This document shows, piece by piece, positions 1 to 8,135 of a stretch of 24,646 nt of DNA; the stretch's first letter is position 1, and each line of letters begins with the position of its first letter. Made by a program: the position numbers and the translations under genes. The notes under the pieces were generated by a model. That model was not told the origin of the DNA, made no database searches, and worked only from the letters and a program-made list of their open reading frames with translations. Source of the DNA: Entamoeba histolytica HM-1:IMSS (lineage: Eukaryota > Evosea > Mastigamoebida > Endamoebidae); NCBI RefSeq assembly GCF_000208925.1, contig NW_001915098.1, positions 1 through 24,646 of the forward strand, in the 5' to 3' direction.

Positions 1-2401
1 ATCAATATAAATATAAATAAAAACAGAATAAATATAAATCGAAAATAGATATAAATGATAATAATATAAAAGATGAATAAGATGAATAAACAAATAAACA
101 AATACAACTAAATATAAAAGAATAACAATAAGAAATTCTAAATATTATAAATAGAAAAAATTAAAATAATAATATAATAATATAGAGATAATAAGAAGAA
201 TACAATGATATAAATAATATAAACAGAGAAATAAATATATAAAAATAAGATAGATAAATAACATATAAAGAAAAGAATAAAAATAAATATGAATAATCAA
301 ATCATCTATTTCATTAATATTTCATACAAATTAAATATAAATGAATATAAAATATAAACATAAATATATACAGATTGTATATTTATCATACTTTTTATTT
401 TTTATTTTTATTTAGGAGCAAAATATAATAAATGGAAAATTCTATGGATGCAAAATATTTTGCTTCTTTTTTCTTTTTTTGTAAATTATTTAGATGCATT
501 TTTTCTTTGCTAATTTTCGTACCCATATTTAATTAATTGATTATTTTATAATTTCATTTTCATTTTATTTAATAAATGAAATATAAATAATAAATAATAA
601 ATGAACGAATAATAATGGAATATATGAAATAATAAAAAGAAAAGAAAGATAAATAATAAAGAAATATGATGTATTTAATATATAATATAATTTATTATCA
701 AATATAATAATATCAAATGATGATTTATTTTTATTTCAAATTATTTTGCATCATTAAATTTTGCACTTTTTTTATTTGTTGAAATAAAATTTGCATCCTT
801 TATTTTTTTCTTTCTTTTCTTCTTTTATCATCTCTTTTGTTTTATTACTCTTTATCTTCTCTCCTTTCTACTTTTATTCTTTCTTCATCATATCAAACTT
901 CTTACTTTCTTTTTATTCTTTTATATCTTTCTTTATCTTCTTTTTCAATTATTTGCTTTTTTTCGTTGCCAGGTTTTATTGTTAATGAAATATTATGTAT
1001 TTATAAATTTAAAACATTAATGCTATATTTATACAATTGAATTATTAGTTTTTAAAAATTAGTAAATTTCATTGTAATGACTGAATGCATTTCTTCATAT
1101 ACTCATTGTAATACCAGTATAAATTATTTAAATTCTTTCAACTATATTTCAAATTATAACAATTGGTAAGAATTATTATTGTGATATTTTATCTTTCATG
1201 TTTTTAATTATTAAAATCAAAGTAAATTAAATAGAAATTTATTAAATATCATTTAACTATTTATTCATCATATATATTTATTATAAATTTATTTCACAAT
1301 AAAACTTCTTATTAAAATAATAAAAATTACATTCCAATATAAATTATTTATTTAATAATCTTTTATCAGTTATACCATTTTATAGTATTACGATTAAACA
1401 AACACTCGATACTAACACCTATATTGAAAAGTCAATTTAATGATATACCATTAAAAATAACATTGATTATTTTTATCGGAAGAAAACATTAATTAGTCAA
1501 TAGATTTAGTTATTAACATAAATACATAAATACATCGTGTAAATATCAAATAATGTTATTGCTATATCATTTAACAATTTTTATGAATAGTGTTATTATT
1601 AAATTCAAAACATAAATATTTGGATTAGAAATTTAATATAAATATATATTATTTTAATAATTTCTATAAAATATTATCAGATGTGTGTAAGTCTAAAATA
1701 ATAATTAATTATTTACATAATTCACACAAATTATGTCATTAACAGATGCATTAGCTTTAATAAGTTATTAATTTCTTAATCATATAATACAAAGTTATTC
1801 ATATAAAATGACTCTCATTTTATCATTCATTTGAATCAATTTCATTAAGAAGAACATAAATTATCAATAAACTATATATATTATACTCAGATTTAACACA
1901 ATATAAACATATAAAATAACTAATCATTTAAAATATATGAATATATATTTAATCGAATGTCTTTGATTTTTATCCAAATACACAACTTTAACTTTATTTT
2001 TTAATACATCAAAAAATATAATTATTAATTGCCCTTTTCTTTATAATACAACTAGTTAGTCATTATAAAACATGAATGAAAATAATACTACATATATTAT
2101 TTTGTTGGATAATCTCTATTGAACATAATGGTTAATAAGTTCAAAAGAATTAAATTAAGAAAAAAAGAGAAAGTATTTGTTTATATCAAGATAATTCTTA
2201 TATTCTATTTAATTTATGAATATTTAAATACCAACAAAGTCTATCTCTAAAAACAGGAAAAGAACCAACAAATAAACTTAGCATATTGCTTACAGTCAAA
2301 GTATGCAATGTAGTTTATAACATATAACAATACTATAAAACCATTTTATAAAAATAGAATCAACTTAAAAAACTAATAATTAATAAATTTAAAACATAAA
2401 T
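1..2401. other. Gene-free AT-rich intergenic region
   Basis: No believable gene is visible. Positions 1-360 are low-complexity A-rich sequence built from short AATA/AAATA-type words. About 790-960 is strongly pyrimidine-rich, and its open frames encode only Phe/Ser/Leu/Tyr-type low-complexity peptides, so I treat them as composition artefacts. Two places (about 450-475 and 745-795) share words such as TTTTGCA and TTTGCATC, but they are too short and diverged to call a repeat. The last 100 bases should contain the promoter of the downstream LRR gene; no clear GAAC element is seen there. Confidence 0.6.
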
Positions 2402-3562
2402 ATGAAACAACTAGACTCATATTCTATGATGATTGTAGCAAAATATCTAAATAATTCTAATGAATTAATGAATATTGTTCTTGTATGTAGAAAGAATAAA
2501 GAGTTATTAGACAAATTTAGATTTAATCCAATTCCATTAAACAACCAAAGTAAGAAATTGTTTCATTATATTGAAACACAATATTTATATTCTCCTGAAG
2601 AAGAAAGAGATAATACTTATTCAAATACAACATACTGTTATCCTATTAATTTAACAGAGATTGATTTAAATGATTATTCAAAAAGATATTTAAGAATAGT
2701 TGTAAATCAATTTAGTTTATTAGATTCTTTAAATAATAAAGAAACAATGAAAAAACTTCATATAACTGATTTAAAAATTAAATTTCCTCCTTCAATAACA
2801 AATTTTAATATTCTTTCAAGTGTAACAAAATTAGGAAGAAAAACATTTAATGAAAATACACAACTACATCAAATAACATTACCAAATTGTATTAGAAAAT
2901 TAGGAAAAGAATTATTTTATGGATGTAGTAATTTAACATTAATTGATTTTGGATATGGATGGAATACTATTAAAGAAGGAACATTTAAAGGATGTGTTTC
3001 ATTACAAACAATAAAATTATCACCATTTAATTCAATGTGTGAATTAACAATGATTCCAAAGAAAGAGATTAATATAATTTGTAATGGACCAACAATATAT
3101 GGTAAAATTCCATATTCAATTTCAAAAATCCTTAAACTACATTCAGTGCAATGTAATAACATTTATTATGGAAAAGAAGATTTATTAAATTCAATTACAA
3201 CTACTACTAATAATATTACTATTCCAAAAGAAGTTAATATAATAGAAAGTGGATGTTTTAATTGTAACTATACGTTAAAATCAATTCAAATTCCAGAAGG
3301 AATTACAAAATTAGGAAAATATAGTTTTTATAGATGTACATCATTAACATCAATTCAACTTCCATCAACATTAAAAATTATAAAAAAGTCATGTTTTGGA
3401 TTTTGTGAAAATTTAATTGAAATAGAAATACCACAAAATGTTAAAGAAATACCAACAGAATGTTTTATAGGATGTAATAAAATGAAAAGAATAAAATTAA
3501 AGAAAAATATAAGTATTGCACCTGATGCATTAACAAATTGTAATGCAATAATAACATATTAA
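2402..3562 (+). CDS. BspA-like leucine-rich repeat protein
   Basis: The product is 386 residues. The N-terminal 45 or so residues (LDSYSMMIVAKYL... then VCRKNKELLDKFRFNPIPL) have the look shared by the large Entamoeba family of BspA-like proteins. Two blocks of repeats follow, at roughly residues 150-205 and 270-380. They have the BspA/Treponema LRR_5 pattern, with repeated phrases of the type 'F-x-x-C-x-x-L-x-x-I-x-L-P-x-x-h-x-x-I', for example CTSLTSIQLPS and CENLIEIEIPQ. Some relatives reach the plasma membrane by C-terminal prenylation, but this protein ends NAIITY and has no CaaX box, and no signal peptide or membrane segment is visible. The ATG is the first in frame and has the A-rich leader expected of a short Entamoeba 5' UTR. 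Its stop lies 74 bp from the convergent stop of the SNARE-like gene. The ligand or role cannot be told from sequence. Confidence 0.9.
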   Translation: MKQLDSYSMMIVAKYLNNSNELMNIVLVCRKNKELLDKFRFNPIPLNNQSKKLFHYIETQYLYSPEEERDNTYSNTTYCYPINLTEIDLNDYSKRYLRIVVNQFSLLDSLNNKETMKKLHITDLKIKFPPSITNFNILSSVTKLGRKTFNENTQLHQITLPNCIRKLGKELFYGCSNLTLIDFGYGWNTIKEGTFKGCVSLQTIKLSPFNSMCELTMIPKKEINIICNGPTIYGKIPYSISKILKLHSVQCNNIYYGKEDLLNSITTTTNNITIPKEVNIIESGCFNCNYTLKSIQIPEGITKLGKYSFYRCTSLTSIQLPSTLKIIKKSCFGFCENLIEIEIPQNVKEIPTECFIGCNKMKRIKLKKNISIAPDALTNCNAIITY

Positions 3563-3636
3563 TTATTTCTTTATTCTTTTCTTTCTTTACATTTAAATTA
3601 AACTTTTTAATTTATTCTTTAATAAACATTTAATTA

Positions 3637-3927
3637 TTAAGCAACTACAATAATAACAATTATTAATATTATTATAACTATAGCTAATATAATCCCTCCA
3701 ATTATTGATCCTATTATTATCATCTTTGTTCGTTTTTTCATGGTAAATTTAACTTCACTTGATGATACTTTCATTTCATGTGCTTGCTCTCTTTGATCTG
3801 ATGCGGTAACTTCTAATGAATTAACTACTTCTCCATTTCTTTGTACTGCTTTATATGACTCTTCTGTTGTTTGTTGAACATTTTGTTTAACCATTTCAGC
3901 TTCTTCTTTATTATAATAATTGCTCAT
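3637..3927 (-). CDS. Synaptobrevin-like tail-anchored SNARE
   Basis: A 96-residue protein with the architecture of a short R-SNARE: a brief N-terminus, a coiled-coil segment (about residues 10-62), a basic juxtamembrane patch (KKRTK, 64-68) and a C-terminal hydrophobic anchor (69-95) rich in Ile and Val that ends at the C-terminus. Alignment by eye to VAMP families puts small or hydrophobic residues at V35, L38, A42, A49, M52, S56 and V59, matching layers +1 to +8 with one polar exception (Q45). The anchor also starts at the right distance. The expected zero-layer arginine is either R30 or, if the heptads are followed strictly, the adjacent N31. It would act in membrane fusion on an endomembrane or phagosome. 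The upstream region carries two tandem GAACT motifs. SNARE identity is inferred from register and layout, since the family is weakly conserved. A non-SNARE tail-anchored protein is the alternative. Confidence 0.65.
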   Translation of the reverse strand: MSNYYNKEEAEMVKQNVQQTTEESYKAVQRNGEVVNSLEVTASDQREQAHEMKVSSSEVKFTMKKRTKMIIIGSIIGGIILAIVIIILIIVIIVVA

Positions 3928-4782
3928 TTATTTTCAATTTCTTTTTATTTTCTTTTATAGTTCTTTTTATAGTTCTTTTTTATTGAAATAATTCTTTTTT
4001 CTTTTTTTCTTTGTGTTATTTCAACTTTATTTATATCTCTATTACATCATCTCTTGAACTTTTCAAAAACTACTTAACAATCAACCTCCTGTTCTGTTAG
4101 AATAATAAAGTTAAAGTTAATTGAATTTGATAGTTGAATAACTGTCAATACATATGTAAAATAGTAATAAAATGGTAATAAACAAATATTACCACCACTC
4201 TGATGAGTGAAAATGAATAACAATTCTTTATTCTACTTTGTCTTGTCTATATTTACAATAAAAAGCATCAACAATAAAATGAATGTTGAAACCACTTCTT
4301 ACTTCAAAAAGAATTACCAAAAAGATATCTAAGTAATTAATCTTCCATATCATCTTCTTATCTAAAAGTTTCATTCAACACACTGTTAAAAACAGACAAA
4401 TATTTATTATTGTCTTAGATTGAACAACTAAATTCCATTTTTATACAATATACTCTATGCCTTATGTTAAATGAATAATACATCTACAAACTCATCAAAT
4501 GTTATAATTCAATTAGTAATATCAAAAAAAAAACATCAATAATAATAGAATATCTTTCAATTAATATCAAATGCAATTTTATCCTTCTAAATCAAGTATT
4601 TTTAATAGAAACAAAGAAAATGAAAATATTCCAAATGAATTGAAAAATAGTTTAATAGTCTGTTTTCTCTTTCAATTAACTTTTGTCTATTTACAATACA
4701 AATAATAATAAATTCTTTCATCTTTTTCATTTATTTATTCATAAAAATCTTCAATCAAATAAATACTTAATTAAATAGTATT
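3928..4782. other. Intergenic region between two minus-strand genes
   Basis: It holds the promoter of the SNARE-like gene at its left end and the 3' flank of the SLC3-like gene at its right end. Between about 4080 and 4740 the composition is a little less skewed than in the other spacers, but all frames are broken by stops. No RNA gene or repeat is recognised. Confidence 0.5.
3954..3980 (-). promoter_or_regulatory. Tandem GAAC elements upstream of the SNARE-like gene
   Basis: On the minus strand the motif AAAGAACTATAAA occurs twice in direct repeat with a 12-base period. The GAACT cores lie at 3971-3975 and 3959-3963, about 44 and 32 bases upstream of the ATG at 3927. The GAAC element is an established Entamoeba core promoter motif, usually found at this distance. 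Two copies in tandem is unusual in this window. Assignment is by motif and position only. Confidence 0.5.
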
Positions 4783-5712
4783 TTAATCAATAATAAACTC
4801 CTCTTTCTGTGTGAAAATAGTAGGAACACCAACTTTAGTATCTTTTCTTGTTTGAAACAATTTCATGTTGTAATAAAATGCTTCTTTTGATTTTTCTTTA
4901 TTTTCTGCCCAAGACCAACGTAAAGGTTCTTTTTCTTTTGTTTGATGTAATTCAATTCCCATTTCTATCATAATTGGACTACTATAACGAGCTATAAGAG
5001 TTGTTGCATCTTTTGCCTTTTCATCTCTAAACACTGGAGTAATAAGAACTGTATTGGATGGATAGAGTAATGTATGGAAATTATAATGGAGACCTACTAA
5101 AAACTCTGGAAGAAACTTATAAATTCCTTTTTCCTTTGCATAGTCACGACAAATCAAATTTCCTGAATAATCAACAATTCCATCATAAAAGAATGAAAGA
5201 TATAATTGTGTTACTTCTTGGGTTAAATAAGAAAAACCATGGTCGTGAATATATTTTAATGCTTTTAGAAATACATTCTCTTGAAAATGTTCTTTAGAAG
5301 AATGTAAATTTTCATCAGCAATTAATAACGGTTTCTTTTCTTGTTGAAAAGACTGTTTTAATTTCTGTACAAATGATTTTGCTTGAAGAGGATGTTTAAT
5401 AAAAAATCCATCAATTGGGGTTTGTAAGAGAGAATGTGTGATTAATGTATTTTTATTAATTGAAAGGAAAAGTGAGATATTAAGATTGTGTAATTGAGAA
5501 GTTATTAAGTCAATATGAGAATAAGAAGGAAAGTCAGATAAAACAACACTAGTAATATTTAATTGTTTTAAATAATCTAATCTTCTTGATATTCCAGAAA
5601 TTGTCCCTCCTTTTCGTTTTGATTTAGTCTTTTCTATACTCTTATAATCATGACTAAAAGAATCAACATCTATCTTATAAAACACTCCCCATTCAAATGT
5701 TTTTGCTATCAT
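4783..5712 (-). CDS. SLC3/alpha-amylase-like protein, catalytically dead
   Basis: From the ATG at 5712 the product has 309 residues. The open frame runs on upstream to about 5877, but without another ATG, and an initiator-like AAAAATTC lies 23-30 bases before 5712, so I chose that start. The fold resembles the GH13 barrel found in amylases and in SLC3A2/rBAT amino-acid-transporter heavy chains. WGVFYKIDVDSF (8-19) matches the first strand, and GTISGISRRLDYLKQLNITSVVLSD (36-60) matches the G-L-x-G-I-x-x-L-D-Y-L motif. IDGFFIKHP (100-108) sits where enzymes have DGFRxD, so both the Arg and the Asp nucleophile are gone. LLIADEN (129-135) may keep the Glu. TPVFRD (225-230) stands where NHDxxR should be. 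SSPIMIEMGIEL and a late YYNMKLFQTRK block match the C-terminal part of the barrel. It is shorter than a full GH13 domain and no membrane segment is visible. It is probably a non-enzymatic relative, perhaps a transporter partner; a decaying paralogue is also possible. Confidence 0.7.
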   Translation of the reverse strand: MIAKTFEWGVFYKIDVDSFSHDYKSIEKTKSKRKGGTISGISRRLDYLKQLNITSVVLSDFPSYSHIDLITSQLHNLNISLFLSINKNTLITHSLLQTPIDGFFIKHPLQAKSFVQKLKQSFQQEKKPLLIADENLHSSKEHFQENVFLKALKYIHDHGFSYLTQEVTQLYLSFFYDGIVDYSGNLICRDYAKEKGIYKFLPEFLVGLHYNFHTLLYPSNTVLITPVFRDEKAKDATTLIARYSSPIMIEMGIELHQTKEKEPLRWSWAENKEKSKEAFYYNMKLFQTRKDTKVGVPTIFTQKEEFIID

Positions 5713-6081
5713 CAACAAAATGAAATTTTTACTAGAATTTTTTAAATTTTTCAAAAATTGAATCTTTTTCTTTTGTCTTTTGAAATGAACTTCTAATATA
5801 TGAAAAGATCTTTTTATTAATAAAACATCAAAAAGATGATGAATATAAAAAGAGAAGAATGGCTTGAAGTATTTCAAAATTTTATTTTTTTTTTAACTAT
5901 TAATAATATTTAGTTATAGTTCTCATTAATTTCCTATTTTTTTTTTAAAAGGAAAATCTCAACCCTTCAACAGAAAAGACTAAAAGATCGGGAATTTGTC
6001 CTAGGAAATAGACAATTCTTCCCAAAAAGAAGATAAAGATTTTTCTTCAATAAAGAAACTTCAAAAAACAGTCATCACAAG
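5713..6081. promoter_or_regulatory. Divergent promoter region, SLC3-like gene and RAD6-like gene
   Basis: These 369 bases separate two divergently transcribed starts. For the minus gene, an AAAAATTC initiator-like sequence lies at about 5735-5742. For the plus gene, A-rich sequence precedes the ATG and no clear GAAC core is present. The left 165 bases are also an open, ATG-less extension of the minus-strand frame and could be an upstream exon, although no GTTTGT splice donor was found for it. Confidence 0.4.
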
Positions 6082-6803
6082 ATGAGTGAAGCTAATGCCC
6101 GAAAAAGATTGTTAATAGATCTCAAAAAGTTATCACAGAGTCCCCCTGAAGGAATTAGTGCTTGTCCTGATGAAGATGATATTATGAAATGGACATGTGT
6201 TATATTTGGTCCAGATGACACAATTTGGGAAAGTGGTATTTTTCAACTTTCAATGACATTTACTGAAGAATATCCTATTAAACCTCCAAAAGTTGTCTTT
6301 ATATCAAAAATGTTCCATCCAAATGGTTTGTTTTATATATCTTTTTGTTGTTGATTTCTATTCAATCAGAAATAAATACACACGTCAGCAAATACCTCAT
6401 GTGATAAACAAATAGTCCTTTAAGACTAACACTTATTCCTTCCTAATCAATATATAAAGAAAAGACACAATAATAAATGTGGTAATTGTATGATTGAAAG
6501 AATAAAACTTGTTAATAAAAGAAAAGTAAATTAAATTATTCTCACATTTTAGTGTATCCTAATGGAAATATTTGTTTAGATATTTTATCATCTCAATGGT
6601 CACCAACATATGATGTCATTGCTATTTTATCATCAATCCAATTACTTCTTAATGAACCAAATCCTAGTTCACCAGCAAATGGTGAAGCTGCTGAGTTATT
6701 TGTTAGAAATAAAAGAGAATATAATAGAAGAGTAAGAGAAATAGTTGATGAATCTTTAAAAGCTGTAGAAGATGAAGATGATAATGAAGAAGAAGCAGAA
6801 TAA
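6082..6803 (+). CDS. Rad6/Ubc2-type ubiquitin-conjugating enzyme E2
   Basis: Two exons (6082-6325 and 6553-6803) encode 164 residues of a class I/III UBC fold close to Rad6/UBE2A. Exon 1 gives the N-terminal helix with [12 protein letters not shown], the IFGPDDT loop, the EYPIKPPKV region and the HPN triad (79-81). Exon 2 continues [12 protein letters not shown] with the catalytic Cys at 89, then [18 protein letters not shown] and SPAN. This is the E2 that charges with ubiquitin through the Cys thioester and, with a Rad18- or Bre1-type E3, modifies PCNA or histone H2B in other eukaryotes. The C-terminus adds an acidic tail ([11 protein letters not shown]), recalling the polyacidic tail of yeast Rad6 that mammalian UBE2A lacks. 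Splicing restores the family sequence exactly across HPN-VYPNG, which fixes both splice sites. The gene converges with eS30, 117 bp away. Confidence 0.95.
6326..6552 (+). other. Intron of the Rad6-like gene (227 nt)
   Basis: It starts GTTTGT, the Entamoeba donor consensus, and ends ATTTTAG. It interrupts codon 82 after its first base. Without removal the frame stops at 6352-6354. It is several times longer than the two COG3 introns in this window (50 and 48 nt). I looked for a C/D-box snoRNA: one TGATAA-like C box was seen but no convincing D box. Confidence 0.93.
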
Positions 6804-6920
6804 AAAATATTTAATAATAATAATATTATAATGTTGTTATTTAATTCTATGATTATTATTTTTTTTAATTTAACTTATTCTCTTCATTTTAAAACAAAAA
6901 TAAAATACAAATTGTTTAAA

Positions 6921-7109
6921 TTAAGATTGAGCATTAAACTTATACTTTTTTGTTTCTCCATTTAATAATTCTTGTCGTTTATTATACTTTTCTCTTAAAT
7001 TTGCTCTTCCACTTGGATGTTTCTTTCTACCTGTTTGTTCTTGTTCAACTTTTTTAGTTTGATTTCTAACTTTACCTGCACGAGTTAATCCTCCGTGTAC
7101 TTTTCCCAT
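6921..7109 (-). CDS. Ribosomal protein eS30
   Basis: The 62-residue basic protein begins [20 protein letters not shown], matching the conserved KVHGSLARAGKVRxQTPKV start of eS30, followed by [19 protein letters not shown] (the GRAxxRxxYNRR block). It is a component of the 40S subunit. In animals eS30 is made as a fusion behind the ubiquitin-like FUBI. Here the frame begins directly at the ribosomal part, as in yeast, so there is no fusion partner. It lies head-to-tail with the phosphatase gene (111 bp between) and converges with the E2 gene. Confidence 0.95.
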   Translation of the reverse strand: MGKVHGGLTRAGKVRNQTKKVEQEQTGRKKHPSGRANLREKYNKRQELLNGETKKYKFNAQS

Positions 7110-7220
7110 TAAATTTTTTAAAGTTTCTTTTATTTTTCTTTATTTTAAAGTTATATTTAATAATAAAAAAAACTAATAAATTTAATAAAAAAATAAGGTT
7201 GAGATTCTATCTTGTTAGTT

Positions 7221-8135
7221 TTAAAGATATGCTTCGGGTAATGGAATATTTGGTACAGCAGCTCTATTTGGATCAGAAGAGGCACTAAAAGTTAAGAATT
7301 GCTTATTCTCTCCTTTAATAACAAAGATAGCAGCATCATTTGTACAACGATAACAATAATTTGGTGCAGACCAAACAGTAACTAATTTTTTATCAAAACA
7401 CCATTTATATCCTTCATTAACTAATTGGTGAGCTCTACAAATTAAATCTATATTATTTGCATGATTAAATTTCACAACATTATTTTCTCCAAAAACATGA
7501 CCAGCTCCACGAGGACTTGATTTCCAATCATTTGTAGCTGGATCAGGGTCAGACCATAACAAATCACACATTGCTCCTTCGTGAGGTATTTCTTGTCTCC
7601 TTTCCATTTTAGTAATATCATCAAGACTATTGACAAAAGGTGAAATACCTCCGTGAATACAAAATATTTTTTGGTCAATAATAGCTGCTAATCCTAAATA
7701 ATCAAATGCCTCAGTACAATATTTCCATACATTAAATGATTTATATTTTCTGATTGATTCATCATAAAATCCATATACTTGAGTAATTTGTCTACTTTCA
7801 TGATTTCCTCGTAAGAGAATTATTCGTTCTGGAAATTTCACTTTTAATGCCAAAAGTAACAATACCGTTTCTAAACAATGATATCCTCGATCAACATAAT
7901 CTCCCATAAATAAATATTTTGTAGCTGGAACTTCTCCTCCTGTTTCAAATAACTTTCTTAAATCATAATATTGTCCATGTACATCCCCACAAATAGTTAC
8001 TGGACTTTGTAACTTTTGTATATTTGGCTCTTTATCTAAAATTTCAATAACCTTTTCACAAAGATCTTTTACTTCTGCTTCTGTTATTAACTTTCCAGCA
8101 AACAATGTTTCAAGGTAATGATCAACTTCCGACAT
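7221..8135 (-). CDS. PP2A/PP4/PP6-type Ser/Thr phosphatase catalytic subunit
   Basis: The 304-residue protein is a full-length PPP-family catalytic subunit, close to the usual length. All metal and catalytic motifs are present: GDVHG (50-54), GDYVDRG (78-84), RGNHES (109-114), HGG at 161-163, SPRGAG (207-212), the RAHQLV histidine (236) and SAPNYCYRC (256-264). Tracts such as [20 protein letters not shown] resemble PP4, while [14 protein letters not shown] and [15 protein letters not shown] resemble PP6. I therefore place it in the PP2A-like group without choosing a member. The C-terminus is PLPEAYL. It keeps the final Leu used for carboxyl methylation in PP2A but lacks the standard DYFL or PYFL ending. 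It would dephosphorylate Ser/Thr substrates in complex with scaffold and regulatory subunits. Upstream there is an AAAATTCA initiator-like site and a GAACT core. Confidence 0.93.
   Translation of the reverse strand: MSEVDHYLETLFAGKLITEAEVKDLCEKVIEILDKEPNIQKLQSPVTICGDVHGQYYDLRKLFETGGEVPATKYLFMGDYVDRGYHCLETVLLLLALKVKFPERIILLRGNHESRQITQVYGFYDESIRKYKSFNVWKYCTEAFDYLGLAAIIDQKIFCIHGGISPFVNSLDDITKMERRQEIPHEGAMCDLLWSDPDPATNDWKSSPRGAGHVFGENNVVKFNHANNIDLICRAHQLVNEGYKWCFDKKLVTVWSAPNYCYRCTNDAAIFVIKGENKQFLTFSASSDPNRAAVPNIPLPEAYL

Noticed and set aside
791..1040. Overlapping open frames rich in Phe, Ser, Leu and Tyr
   Set aside because: They follow from a T-rich tract, have low-complexity composition and show no family resemblance.
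4200..4222. CTGATGAGTGAAAATGAA, similar to a hammerhead ribozyme core (CUGAUGA...GAA)
   Set aside because: The stretch between the two core parts cannot form helix II, and no matching helix I/III arms with a cleavage site were found.
5713..5877. Upstream extension of the SLC3-like frame
   Set aside because: It is open but begins at TTG and has no ATG. Entamoeba leaders are short and an initiator-like site fits the ATG at 5712. It was left as a possible missed exon only.
6326..6552. Possible C/D-box snoRNA inside the Rad6 intron
   Set aside because: Only a weak C-box-like TGATAA is present; no D box or terminal stem was found.
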